NCBI GenBank assembly: GCA_003151495.1
Contig: PLXR01000005.1
Coordinates: forward strand, 300 to 64,299
Length of the DNA: 64,000 nt
Direction of reading: 5' to 3'
Source of the DNA: Opitutaceae bacterium
GTDB lineage: Bacteria; Verrucomicrobiota; Verrucomicrobiia; Opitutales; Opitutaceae
This document shows positions 53,979-61,728 of the stretch, piece after piece (the stretch's first letter is position 1; the number at the start of each line of letters is the position of its first letter). Both the position numbers and the translations under genes were made by a program. The notes beneath the pieces are model-generated. The model was given only the letters and a program-made list of their open reading frames with translations, was not told where the DNA came from and ran no database searches.

Positions 53979-55910
53979 ATGAATGCGACGCTGAAGGACC
54001 AGGCGGTAAGCATCGTGAGGTCGGACCCCGACGCCGTGCCGGAACTCTCAACAGTCGGCGGCGTGCTCAACGACATCGAGGTGGGCACCTATCGTGAGAC
54101 CGTACTAAAGATGAGGGGCGCCCCTGCCAAGGGCGCCCCTGAGGCCAGCAACAAACTCGAAAGCGAGCTGCCGGGCATCCGTTGGAGCGGCCACTTCGAC
54201 GATCAAGGGGCCGGCGAGCCGGTTGAACACAGCGGACTCATCTGCACCCGCTTCGGCAACCTCGGCGACAAGCGCGCCGACCTTAAGGCCCGGCTGGCTG
54301 CCGACGTCCACGTCGTGTCGGCCTTCGACTCGCTTACCCCGGCGGGTCTGGAGGCGGTGTTCCGTTGCGATCCACATCGTCTCCACTGGGAGTCCTTCGC
54401 TGCACTCCAGCGCCACGTAAGCACGGCCTATAAGATCAACCTCGATCCCGCCTGCCAGGACGTGGCCCAAATGTGCCCCGTATCGTTCGACTCGGACCTT
54501 CACGTCAACTACGAGGCGGTGCCCGTCACATACCCCGAGGCACCTACGCCACCGGAAGCGGCATCCCCCGACGAGGCAGGATATAACGGCGACAGTGGGC
54601 CCGTGATGCCGGAGGCCTACTTCGACCCGGAGCGTTCGGGCTATTGGATTCAAAACAACCGCAGCGAGTGGATCAGCATCAACGAGCGTCAACTCATTCG
54701 GCACCTGAAGGAGTTCAAGTCTTCGAAGGCAGAGTTCGGGGATCTCTCGCAGATGGAGGAGCACCTGAACCACCTCCAGATCGACTGCGACATCAACTAC
54801 GCCGGACCGCTGGCCGGGAAGACCGCTGGCCTCCTTGAGCACCACGGAAACCGAGTGCTCGTCACAAAGTCCCCCGAATTCATCCATCCCGGACCGGGTG
54901 ACTGGCCGATCCTCAGGCGGGTGTTCAACAACCTACTCGTGGATAAGGAGGCCGATCAAACCTCGTTCCTATTTGGATGGTTAAAATTGGCGCGATCTGC
55001 GCTCATCTCGGGCGTCTTCCGGCCTGGACAGGCGCTAGTGATCGCGGGACCGCGTGACTGCGGAAAGTCTCTCGTTCAAAGGCTGATCACGCCTCTGCTT
55101 GGAGGACGGATGGCCAAGCCCTACGGCTGGATGGTGGGGAAGACCGACTTCAACTCCGACCTGTTCGGAGCCGAGCATCTTGTGATTGAGGACGAGGTCG
55201 CCTCGACCGACCTCAGGTCACGGCGGATCTTCGGGTCAAAACTGAAGGAGGTCACCGTCAACGCCGACCAGGAATGCCACCCGAAGCACCGCCCTAAGCT
55301 GACGTTGCCCCCGTTTTGGCGGACGACGATTACCATCAATGACGAGCCGGAAAACCTTATGGTTCTGCCAGTCCTTGATGAGTCCGTGCTCGACAAGGTC
55401 ATCCTACTCCGCGCGAACAAGCGCCCGATGCCGATGCCGACCACCACCGAGGCGGAGCGTGTAGCCTTCATGAACCGCCTGCACTCCGAGCTTCCCGCAT
55501 TTTGCGCCTTCTTGGAAGCGTGGGAGATCCCGGACGAATTGAGCTCTCCCCGCTTCGGCATCACCCATTATCACCATCCCGACCTCCTGAGCGCGATTGA
55601 TTCCATGGCACCAGAAACCCGCCTTTGGGAGATGATCGAGACCGGTATCTTGCCAAGACACTCGGAGTGGGAAGGTACCGCCGCCGACTTGGTGAAGGAG
55701 CTCACGAGGAGGGGGGTACTGGCGGAGCACGAGGTAGACAAGGTATTCCCCTTCAACACGGCGTGCGCCGTCTACCTCGCTCGCTTGATGAAGGATTACC
55801 CAGACCACATCTCGAAGGGCCGCAACCGCCATGCCCATTATTGGGTAATCAAACGCGGCCCCGACTGGACCGGCCCGGAGACCGGGTTCAGCGAGGAGGA
55901 TGACCGGTAA
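53979..55910 (+). CDS. VirE_N/VapE-type primase-helicase of a mobile element
   Basis: A 643-aa replication protein. The N-terminal part has a VirE_N (BT4734-like) primase-type segment: HSGLICTRFGNLGDKRADLKARLAADVHVVSAFDSLTPAGLEAVFRC. The C-terminal half is a VapE/D5-like P-loop ATPase with Walker A VIAGPRDCGKSLVQ, Walker B EHLVIEDEVAS and later RTTITINDEPENLMVLP. Such proteins start replication of plasmids, satellites and integrative elements. I chose the ATG at 53979, which has GGAGG 8 nt upstream; a GTG at 53973 overlaps the previous stop. The clear Shine-Dalgarno contrasts with most chromosomal genes in the window. Confidence 0.83.
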   Translation: MNATLKDQAVSIVRSDPDAVPELSTVGGVLNDIEVGTYRETVLKMRGAPAKGAPEASNKLESELPGIRWSGHFDDQGAGEPVEHSGLICTRFGNLGDKRADLKARLAADVHVVSAFDSLTPAGLEAVFRCDPHRLHWESFAALQRHVSTAYKINLDPACQDVAQMCPVSFDSDLHVNYEAVPVTYPEAPTPPEAASPDEAGYNGDSGPVMPEAYFDPERSGYWIQNNRSEWISINERQLIRHLKEFKSSKAEFGDLSQMEEHLNHLQIDCDINYAGPLAGKTAGLLEHHGNRVLVTKSPEFIHPGPGDWPILRRVFNNLLVDKEADQTSFLFGWLKLARSALISGVFRPGQALVIAGPRDCGKSLVQRLITPLLGGRMAKPYGWMVGKTDFNSDLFGAEHLVIEDEVASTDLRSRRIFGSKLKEVTVNADQECHPKHRPKLTLPPFWRTTITINDEPENLMVLPVLDESVLDKVILLRANKRPMPMPTTTEAERVAFMNRLHSELPAFCAFLEAWEIPDELSSPRFGITHYHHPDLLSAIDSMAPETRLWEMIETGILPRHSEWEGTAADLVKELTRRGVLAEHEVDKVFPFNTACAVYLARLMKDYPDHISKGRNRHAHYWVIKRGPDWTGPETGFSEEDDR

Positions 55911-55912
55911 AC

Positions 55913-56054
55913 GTGACAGGGTGGCGGGGCATTGCCCCAAACCCCTCATGAGTTCCCGTATTGGATCTCACCCGCTTAAAGTATTAAACACCCTGTCACC
56001 CCGTCACGCTCCGGTTGCCAGCTTATTGCCCTCAATACCCCGCCACCCTGTCAC
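55913..56054. repeat. 22-bp inverted repeat with internal third copy; origin candidate
   Basis: GTGACAGGGTGGCGGGGCATTG (55913-55934) and CAATACCCCGCCACCCTGTCAC (56033-56054) are inverted copies with one mismatch, 98 nt apart. A third partial copy, CACCCTGTCAC, lies at 55989-55999. The left arm continues into the hairpin GGGGCATTGCCCC. It directly follows the primase-helicase gene and lies between convergent genes. Either an iteron-type replication origin or a large bidirectional terminator would fit. Confidence 0.6.
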
Positions 56055-56070
56055 ACGGCCCCAAGGGCGC

Positions 56071-56589
56071 CTAAGGTGAGATTCCGTGTGCCAGAAGCCA
56101 TTCGCGGCCAGCGGAGTTGATCCGGTAGCGGGCCTGACGCATGTGTCGGCCACCCAAAACACCCGGCTCTCGCACCACAAGTTTCCTGCCCCGTAGTATT
56201 TCCAAGTAGAGCTCAGCGTTACCCGGGGAATGGTTGAAATGATCGGCTACTTCAGCAAGGGTTGCGCTTCCTCTAGCGAGCATCGTCAGGATGGCCTTGG
56301 AATCGTTGGGTAGCTCGACCGCCTCGCTCGAGGCGACGTCGCGATGCCTATCGGTCTTGCCGGCGTCGTCCTCGAGCTTCATCACATGCCGCTCCAATTC
56401 CTCGATCTTCTGCTTGGAGGTATTCTCAAGGACCCTTAGTCCGTTGCTCAACCTCACCTTGTCCTCAAGGAGGGCTTCAATCTGTTCGCGGATGAGCGAA
56501 GCCTGATTCCTAAGGTTTGCGGCCTGAGATTCCTTTGCGTGCCTAAGGATCAGCTTATCCAGCTTATCTAGGTCATCGATGAGACTCAC
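56071..56589 (-). CDS. coiled-coil plus winged-helix protein
   Basis: A 172-aa protein. Residues about 1-75 are a long charged coiled coil (ASLIREQIEALLEDKVRLSN, IEELERHVMKLEDD). Residues about 95-170 look like a winged helix: SKAILTMLARGSATLAEVADHFNHSPGNAELYLEILRGRKLVVRE. It is probably a DNA-binding regulator or partition-like protein of the element. It converges on the primase gene across the inverted-repeat region. Confidence 0.68.
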   Translation of the reverse strand: MSLIDDLDKLDKLILRHAKESQAANLRNQASLIREQIEALLEDKVRLSNGLRVLENTSKQKIEELERHVMKLEDDAGKTDRHRDVASSEAVELPNDSKAILTMLARGSATLAEVADHFNHSPGNAELYLEILRGRKLVVREPGVLGGRHMRQARYRINSAGREWLLAHGISP

Positions 56590-57443
56590 GCGTTGACGGA
56601 CTATGGAAGTTTTCCGCCGCTGGCGAGACTGTCCTGCCGCTCCCCATGACGTAGACAGCGAGGGCCGGAGCCCGCTTGGACCCCGGCCCTCTAGGTGGTG
56701 CGACGCTTCTCTCGTTAGCCCGCCCTCGGCGCAGGGCGGTGTTCATCCAGTTCAGGTTGTCGCGCCATAACTACCAGCCTCCCTCAGTAGAACTGATGGA
56801 ATTGATAGGCGTTTCGCGTGCGGCTGAGCGGGGCAGGTAGATAAGGAGGCAGGGTTTCATCCAGTTCATTGACAGACGACGGCGGGTAGCGGGAGACATC
56901 CCTCTCAACCAGCCTGGATTACCAGCGAGGTAGCGTCGGGGTTTCATCCGCGTAGGCGCCCTTCGGGGACGCGGACGGGTCGTGGACCATGGAACCCCTG
57001 GGTCAAAACAACATTAGACCGTGACGAATTACAGCCGCACCAGTTTCGTGACCAGGGGCAGCCGGATTGCGCCGGGACCGCTAGGGCACGTTGTGGAAAC
57101 TCTGGGTAACAGGCGACGGGCTCCGGCGACGGGGTTCCAACCGAGGGGGACAGGCCGCTAAAGCATCTGGGAAGCCGACTAGCTCTCGTTGATACCCACC
57201 GTCGCAGTACCGCCACGCCGAAGCTCGAATAGCCGCCGACCGCGCCGTGGTACGCGTCAACCGAACACCTTATCAGGAAGTAGCAAAGGATTCATCACCC
57301 TTATTCGGGGTAATCCTATTCCGGGAGATATGTGTCCACTCGGCGGGGCTCATGGACACCAGGCATGTTCGCTTCGCTCACCTACAGGTCTATTGTCGAC
57401 GCCTTCGCTTCGCTCAGGTCGCCGGTAGGTTAGTTCGCTTCGC
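56590..57443. other. 854-bp stretch without a credible protein gene
   Basis: ORFs here (for example 56944-57216) have Arg/Ser/Pro-rich translations unlike proteins. TTCATCCAGTTC occurs twice (near 56742 and 56856) and GTTTCATCC a third time at 56941. The part from about 56940 to 57200 is rich in short GC stems. It could be a structured RNA, decayed coding sequence or a recombination region; none can be shown by reading. Confidence 0.4.
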
Positions 57444-57446
57444 TCA
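57368..57446. repeat. three direct copies of a 13-bp repeat
   Basis: TTCGCTTCGCTCA occurs at 57368-57380, 57404-57416 and 57434-57446, spaced 36 and 30 bp. The last copy overlaps the 3' end of the small membrane-protein gene. Function unknown. Confidence 0.75.
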
Positions 57447-57779
57447 CGCTTTACCGGGAGCACTGTCCTTAGGCTCATCCATGTACCCAAACAGTACCTC
57501 CGTTGCCAAACCCTTCTCAACCACCACGGAGGTGAAGATACGGTCGCTAGCAAAACCTGCCTGGTAAACCTCGTCCTCAGTGAACTTCAGCTTGGACATC
57601 AGGTGGACCACGGTACGTTGCGGGTGTCCGGTGTTCCGTTGCTCCCGCAGGTAACTCTCCATCAGCTTCCGTTTTCGGCGTTTCCGCCACCGGAATTGAA
57701 AGTAAAAGAAGGAAGCAAAACCTCCCGTGAAGATGGCGACGACGTCGGCGGCAAAGCTAATTATTCCCCTCATATTCAA
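57444..57779 (-). CDS. small single-pass membrane protein
   Basis: A 111-aa protein with one N-terminal membrane segment (IISFAADVVAIFTGGFASFFYF) followed by a basic patch (RWRKRRKRK), so the tail is probably cytoplasmic. The tail has VVHLMSKLKFTEDEVYQAGFAS, which could be a small helical domain. I do not recognise a family. It lies between the non-coding stretch and a divergent P-loop protein gene. Confidence 0.6.
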   Translation of the reverse strand: MNMRGIISFAADVVAIFTGGFASFFYFQFRWRKRRKRKLMESYLREQRNTGHPQRTVVHLMSKLKFTEDEVYQAGFASDRIFTSVVVEKGLATEVLFGYMDEPKDSAPGKA

Positions 57780-57922
57780 AGGCAGCCTATGCGGTACATC
57801 GGGCGTGGATTCAAGTGACTAGGCCAGCGGGCGGCAATCCCCATCAAGAAGAACAGCTCACGAGAAGGCTGTCGCTGTGATTCGGTGTTGTCGGCGAAGG
57901 CAACTCGATTACGCTGACCGAT

Positions 57923-58315
57923 ATGGGCAACAATAAGAAAAAGGCCGTGATCGTTACTGGCACCCATCATGCCGGTAAGAGCCGGACGATTAATGACCAT
58001 CTTAAGCCATTGCTGGGAATCCGACGCAGGGCTCGCTTGTTTACGCTGGGAGGACGAAGCGGTTGTGTCCTGTCACAAAGTTTCGAGGAATCGCGCAAAG
58101 ATCCACGAACTTTGATTCTGAAATACGTCAACCGTGAATTGCTCGTACTCGCCGCACGCCCTGAAAATGAAACACCGTCTTTGGTGCGAGATATCAGGAG
58201 GATACTTGCAGATGCCGGGTACTCCGTTGCCGAAGTTAGCATCTCCCCGGACGAAGCGGATAGATATTACGAGCAGCGAGCACACGTAATTTTTGATATC
58301 TTAAAAGCTAGATGA
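57923..58315 (+). CDS. small P-loop NTPase-like protein
   Basis: A 130-aa protein opening with a Walker A-like loop, VIVTGTHHAGKSRTIND, then a mixed alpha/beta pattern (RTLILKYVNRELLVLAARPENE, SVAEVSISPDEADRYY). The size and pattern suggest a truncated or minimal kinase-like fold with no visible partner domain. It may be an accessory cargo or defence-related gene; no evidence decides. Confidence 0.6.
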   Translation: MGNNKKKAVIVTGTHHAGKSRTINDHLKPLLGIRRRARLFTLGGRSGCVLSQSFEESRKDPRTLILKYVNRELLVLAARPENETPSLVRDIRRILADAGYSVAEVSISPDEADRYYEQRAHVIFDILKAR

Positions 58316-58362
58316 TCGATCTCGATTGCCGCCCGTGAGGTCTTCCTAGGCATAAGCACAGC

Positions 58363-58656
58363 GTGATTTCTCTGTGCGACATTCCGGATGCGGTACTGGA
58401 GCGTATAAGCGAGCGCGGCAAGAATACGGACGGTTTGTGGCTTGTTGAGCACCCCGCCGATCCCAACGATTTCATTCTTTGCCCGATTAATCGTCTTAAA
58501 CGTATTGCTGGATTTGTACGCGGCAGGCGGCGCCTTCCCCTCCCAAAGCACCGGATCTTTGCCGAAGTAGACGAGGACGGGAAAATTACACCTTATGTAG
58601 ATAGTCGCTTCGAGCCTACCCATAGGGAAGACACCCACCGCGTAGCCGACGAATGA
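58363..58656 (+). CDS. hypothetical protein
   Basis: A 97-aa ORF from a GTG, with a protein-like tail HRIFAEVDEDGKITPYVDSRFEP. No family is recognised. It is favoured over the overlapping minus-strand ORF (58267-58722), whose translation looks less protein-like and which crosses the P-loop gene end. Start uncertain. Confidence 0.4.
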   Translation: MISLCDIPDAVLERISERGKNTDGLWLVEHPADPNDFILCPINRLKRIAGFVRGRRRLPLPKHRIFAEVDEDGKITPYVDSRFEPTHREDTHRVADE

Positions 58657-58811
58657 GTCGATACCAGGGTCGGCCAGATGCGGTCCTCGAATAGATTCAC
58701 TTCGATCTGCTTGCAGAAGCAAGTCCTGATTGGCTCCTCAGCGGCCATGAACCGCGTAACTTATCGTGCAGCGCGCCGACTTAGGTCGGTTTGCTCAAAT
58801 GCCTTGCACAG

Positions 58812-59213
58812 TCATCGGTCTGTCACGAGGAACACTTCGCCCGTGGCGGCGACCCGCGCCAGCACCGACTCCTGCCCCAAATCCCGGGCGAGCACGGTGG
58901 CGAGCTTGACCAGGTCATGCTTGGCCATGCTCGTGATCTGGATGGTCAACGACCGGTCATCGTAGGTGCCGCCCGCCGGGTTCCGGTACCGTCCGCGGAA
59001 GGTGCTGCCCAAGGAGAAGCCGGACGTGATGCCCGCGTTGCTCATCGCCTTCTCCACGTCGTCTACCCGGTCAAAGCCCATAGGGATCACGATCGTGCTC
59101 ACATCCAAGGCAAGCCGGGCATCGGCAAAGTCAAATCGATACCGGCCCGTCCATTTGAGGTCAAAGGTGGCCTCCACCGGGCGCCAGTTGCTTGCCGTGA
59201 ACATCGTAATCAC
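58812..59213 (-). CDS. hypothetical protein, island cargo
   Basis: A 133-aa protein of alternating strands and helices (WRPVEATFDLKWTGRYRFDFADARL, STIVIPMGFDRVDDVEKAMSNAGI, SLTIQITSMAKHDLVKLATVLARDLG). I do not recognise it. Its ATG overlaps the stop of the upstream membrane-protein gene (59210-59467) by 4 bp, so the two are cotranscribed. Confidence 0.62.
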   Translation of the reverse strand: MITMFTASNWRPVEATFDLKWTGRYRFDFADARLALDVSTIVIPMGFDRVDDVEKAMSNAGITSGFSLGSTFRGRYRNPAGGTYDDRSLTIQITSMAKHDLVKLATVLARDLGQESVLARVAATGEVFLVTDR

Positions 59214-59467
59214 CGGCGGGCAAAGTCCCGCTTGAAAGCGTGCAACGCCTCCACCTTCAGCCGCCGCACACGGTCATCGTGCTCACGGTTCCCGGTGGTT
59301 TGCTCAATGTGGGCGGCGCAGTCATAGGCCTGACCGTCTCCGGCCATCCTAGCGGCAGGAATGGCCCAGAACGCGTGCTCTAGGCGCCGGGTGCCGTCCA
59401 CCTGGGCGTCGCGGTGCCGTTCTAGTCGGAGCCATAGGGCGGCTATCCAGGGGGCGAGGAAGAGCAT
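59210..59467 (-). CDS. small membrane-anchored hypothetical protein
   Basis: An 85-aa protein with one N-terminal membrane segment (MLFLAPWIAALWL) and a charged, helical tail (LEHAFWAIPAARMAGDG, DDRVRRLKVEALHAFKRDFA). The ATG at 59467 is preferred; the longer track ORF reaches back into the DUF2188 gene. It is coupled to the downstream 133-aa gene by a 4-bp overlap. Confidence 0.5.
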   Translation of the reverse strand: MLFLAPWIAALWLRLERHRDAQVDGTRRLEHAFWAIPAARMAGDGQAYDCAAHIEQTTGNREHDDRVRRLKVEALHAFKRDFARR

Positions 59468-59549
59468 GCCCAAGACGGTAACCGGGGCCCGACAAAAGCA
59501 AAGCGGGGGTCCGTCATCATCAACGGACCTCCCCCAATAACGAAGCGGG

Positions 59550-59756
59550 TTAGGCCTTACGCCACTTGTCCCGCCCACCCACGTCGGTATTGCGGACTCG
59601 TTCGACATGAGGGGCTACCCCTGGGTTTAGTTCCCGTGCGCGCTCAATGGCTTTTGCCTGAGTAGGTTCTACTGCGCTTGCCCTCTCAGCTCCGGCTTTC
59701 CTGACGGCATAGTCACCCTCGTGACGTTGCTCCACATATATTCTTTTTTCAGCCAT
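59550..59756 (-). CDS. DUF2188 domain protein
   Basis: A 68-aa protein matching DUF2188: YAVRKAGAERASAVEPTQAKAIERARELN. These small basic proteins are common on plasmids and genomic islands; their function is unknown. A clear Shine-Dalgarno (GGAGG, about 9 nt upstream of the ATG) supports the start. Confidence 0.78.
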   Translation of the reverse strand: MAEKRIYVEQRHEGDYAVRKAGAERASAVEPTQAKAIERARELNPGVAPHVERVRNTDVGGRDKWRKA

Positions 59757-59874
59757 GACTTTTTATCCTCCTGAATGGTTTACTGTTCTGGTTTAGCCAT
59801 CGACGGGAAGAGTCCTTATCCTCCGTGTCGTCCGCATGGCGAAAATTGGGCCGCCGTACATCGCGATAGCCTGG

Positions 59875-60150
59875 TCAGGGGCATTCCGGCAAATTTAGCA
59901 GGTTGTTCGGAGGATACCCATCAGCGCGCGTCTTCAGGTATTTCCGCGTGCCGTGGCTCGCCACTATGACATCCACTGAGACGCCGTTGACGCTGACGTA
60001 AAAGGTCCATTTCCCGGATTCAATTCCTTGGATGGCCTCATCCTCAGCAAGCTTCCACGCTTGGCCGTTAGAAATGCCGCCGATGTTTTTGATGCGCTCG
60101 TGGGGATCTCCACGGTCGTGTTTGTTAATGCAACGTACCTGGTGTGACAT
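59875..60150 (-). CDS. DUF3892 domain protein
   Basis: A 91-aa protein with the DUF3892 pattern: RCINKHDRGDPHERIKNIGG, then AIQGIESGKWTFYVSVNG, DVIVASHGTRKYLKTRADG and the family-typical ending PPNNLLNLPECP. Function unknown; often encoded on accessory elements. Confidence 0.85.
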   Translation of the reverse strand: MSHQVRCINKHDRGDPHERIKNIGGISNGQAWKLAEDEAIQGIESGKWTFYVSVNGVSVDVIVASHGTRKYLKTRADGYPPNNLLNLPECP

Positions 60151-60229
60151 GGTGTATTATGTTTGGGTTTCTTGGTTTCGTTCCTAAAGCCTTATTTGAT
60201 ATGAGTTTTCACCCCTTTTCCTTGGTGAG

Positions 60230-60598
60230 CTAAATTAGCGGCAGCCCACGAGGCGTAACGGCGTCAGCCGCTAAGTGGGCTATGTAGCAAAAGCACCAAT
60301 TGCTAGCCGCTGCCCGCGCATCGGGCGCCCAATTCTTGGTGTGTGGTCCGTGACTCGCGTAGACCGCGGCACCCGCAAAACTCAGGCTGTGAAAGAAATT
60401 CCGGTGATGAGGATCTGTTGCAGGCTCCAATAGGTCGGGGGCCAAGGCGACCACGCCGCCTGCAAGCGTGAACACGCCGAGTTCACCCCAATCGAAACGC
60501 CGCTCGGGATCGGCGAGCATTTGAAGCCCCTGCTTAATAAGGTTGATGCCACCACCTACCAATAAGCCGTGGCGAAAATGAGTGGATGCGTTGGCCAT
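60230..60598 (-). CDS. ydjM: YdjM-like membrane-bound metal-dependent hydrolase family protein
   Basis: A 122-aa protein of the YdjM/LexA-regulated inner-membrane hydrolase-like family. Metal-ligand candidates lie in LAPDLLEPATDPHHRNFFHSL and YIAHLAADAVTPRGLPLI, both family hallmarks. In Escherichia coli ydjM belongs to the LexA (SOS) regulon. Here the leader carries an inverted TGTAAGC pair also seen before the XRE gene, so control by the island repressor is plausible. Confidence 0.85.
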   Translation of the reverse strand: MANASTHFRHGLLVGGGINLIKQGLQMLADPERRFDWGELGVFTLAGGVVALAPDLLEPATDPHHRNFFHSLSFAGAAVYASHGPHTKNWAPDARAAASNWCFCYIAHLAADAVTPRGLPLI

Positions 60599-60618
60599 AG
60601 GAAATTTGTTCCTACACC

Positions 60619-60640
60619 TGTAAGCACACAGTAGCTTACA
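60619..60640. promoter_or_regulatory. inverted TGTAAGC half-sites before the YdjM-like gene
   Basis: TGTAAGC (60619-60625) and GCTTACA (60634-60640) form a perfect inverted pair with an 8-nt spacer, 20 to 42 nt upstream of the YdjM-like start. The same half-site occurs at the XRE gene start. Confidence 0.5.
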
Positions 60641-60654
60641 CGCAAGAGGAAAAA

Positions 60655-61353
60655 TCAGAACATCTCCTGCCCGTTCGCGGGCGGGTACATTTCATCTAGG
60701 CGGATCTGCGCGACAATTGGATTCACGTCAAAAATCTGAGCCAAGGCCGCAATGGCTTCCGCCCGTCGCTTGGGCTGCAGATAATGGCTTCCCGTTACAG
60801 AAGTCTTGTCCACGTAAATGGTTGCCGCCTTCACTAGGAGCGGGCGGGGTATCAGCAGAGTGCCAATCATCCGGTTGGCCTGATATTCCCACCACCGACC
60901 GTCGTAACCCTTTTTTTGCCCAGGCCTGATGTCATTTGCCCGGCATAATATTCGACCGTTCCTCAGGTCGGCATTGTCGATCTGAAAATGTCCTTGCTGG
61001 GCGTCCTGGAGAAACAAAGTGGCGTGGAGTAGCCCATGTCCGGCCTCGTGGGCGACGGTAGAACGAAAAAGTTTGTCGGCCGTTTCGGCGGCGAGTTTAG
61101 AACTGACGACTATGGTTCGCACAGAGCCATCCTTATTGAACACCGTCGCTCCAAGGACGTTGTCTCCCAAGTCTTGGTAGTCGACTTGGCACTTGAATCG
61201 GTGTTCCACGAACCGATCAATGCGAATGGCCGCAGGCTCAGATGGGAGAAATTTGGAATCCCTTAACTCTTGAAGCGCGATCTGATCGAATTCGGTTTCT
61301 TCAAACACGAGTCGTTGGCCGAATGCACTGCCCGAAGCTCGTACAACTTTCAT
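60655..61353 (-). CDS. immA: ImmA/IrrE family metallo-endopeptidase
   Basis: A 232-aa protease-type protein with the zinc motif HEAGH in TVAHEAGHGLLH and a downstream Glu in WWEYQANRMIGTLLIP. In ICEBs1 and Deinococcus such enzymes cleave an XRE-type repressor after DNA damage. It overlaps the XRE gene by 4 bp (ATGA), the standard ImmR-ImmA arrangement. It probably inactivates that repressor to induce the island; use as a toxin-antitoxin pair is an alternative. Confidence 0.9.
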   Translation of the reverse strand: MKVVRASGSAFGQRLVFEETEFDQIALQELRDSKFLPSEPAAIRIDRFVEHRFKCQVDYQDLGDNVLGATVFNKDGSVRTIVVSSKLAAETADKLFRSTVAHEAGHGLLHATLFLQDAQQGHFQIDNADLRNGRILCRANDIRPGQKKGYDGRWWEYQANRMIGTLLIPRPLLVKAATIYVDKTSVTGSHYLQPKRRAEAIAALAQIFDVNPIVAQIRLDEMYPPANGQEMF

Positions 61354-61715
61354 TTCTTCTTTGGATCGTAAAGGCTCCTGAGGGAATTGGCGACATCTTC
61401 GGTTGAAACGGCGCCGTCCTTAACGCGATCGACAAGTGTTCGGAAAGCGAAGCCTAGACTTGGGTTGTTTTCTATCATCTTCTTCATCTCTTGAGCCGCG
61501 TCACGGTGATCGAGTTGTTTTAAAAGGGCCACTGGGACCTTCAGTGCTTTAGAGAGCTTGGCTAGAATTTCATCGGAAGGATAGCGGCGTCCTAATTCGA
61601 TATCCGAAAGGAACGGAGGAGAAATACCCACCTCCTTCGAAAGTTCTCTTAGGGAAATGTCCGCAGCTTCGCGGAGTTCACGGAGACGTTCACCCAAGCC
61701 CTTTTCATTTGCCAT
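61350..61715 (-). CDS. XRE family repressor (ImmR-like)
   Basis: A 121-aa repressor with an N-terminal HTH: LGERLRELREAADISLRELSKEVGISPPFLSDIELGRRYPSDEILAKLSKAL. A helical C-terminal part follows (AAQEMKKMIENNPSLGFAFRTLV), probably the protease-recognised region. It is cotranscribed with the ImmA-type protease. A palindrome abuts its start codon, which fits autoregulation. Confidence 0.9.
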   Translation of the reverse strand: MANEKGLGERLRELREAADISLRELSKEVGISPPFLSDIELGRRYPSDEILAKLSKALKVPVALLKQLDHRDAAQEMKKMIENNPSLGFAFRTLVDRVKDGAVSTEDVANSLRSLYDPKKK

Positions 61716-61728
61716 GTGTAAGCTTACT
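61716..61728. promoter_or_regulatory. palindrome at the XRE gene start
   Basis: GTGTAAGCTTACT covers the 10-bp palindrome GTAAGCTTAC (61718-61727) immediately upstream of the XRE ATG. It is made of the same TGTAAGC/GCTTAC half-sites as the pair before the YdjM-like gene, here overlapping rather than spaced. Confidence 0.5.

Noticed and set aside
56944-57216. 90-aa minus-strand ORF in the island
   Set aside because: Ser/Arg/Pro-rich translation with no domain; likely chance ORF in a non-coding stretch.
58267-58722. 151-aa minus-strand ORF
   Set aside because: Overlaps the end of the P-loop gene and a more protein-like plus-strand ORF; no motif supports it.
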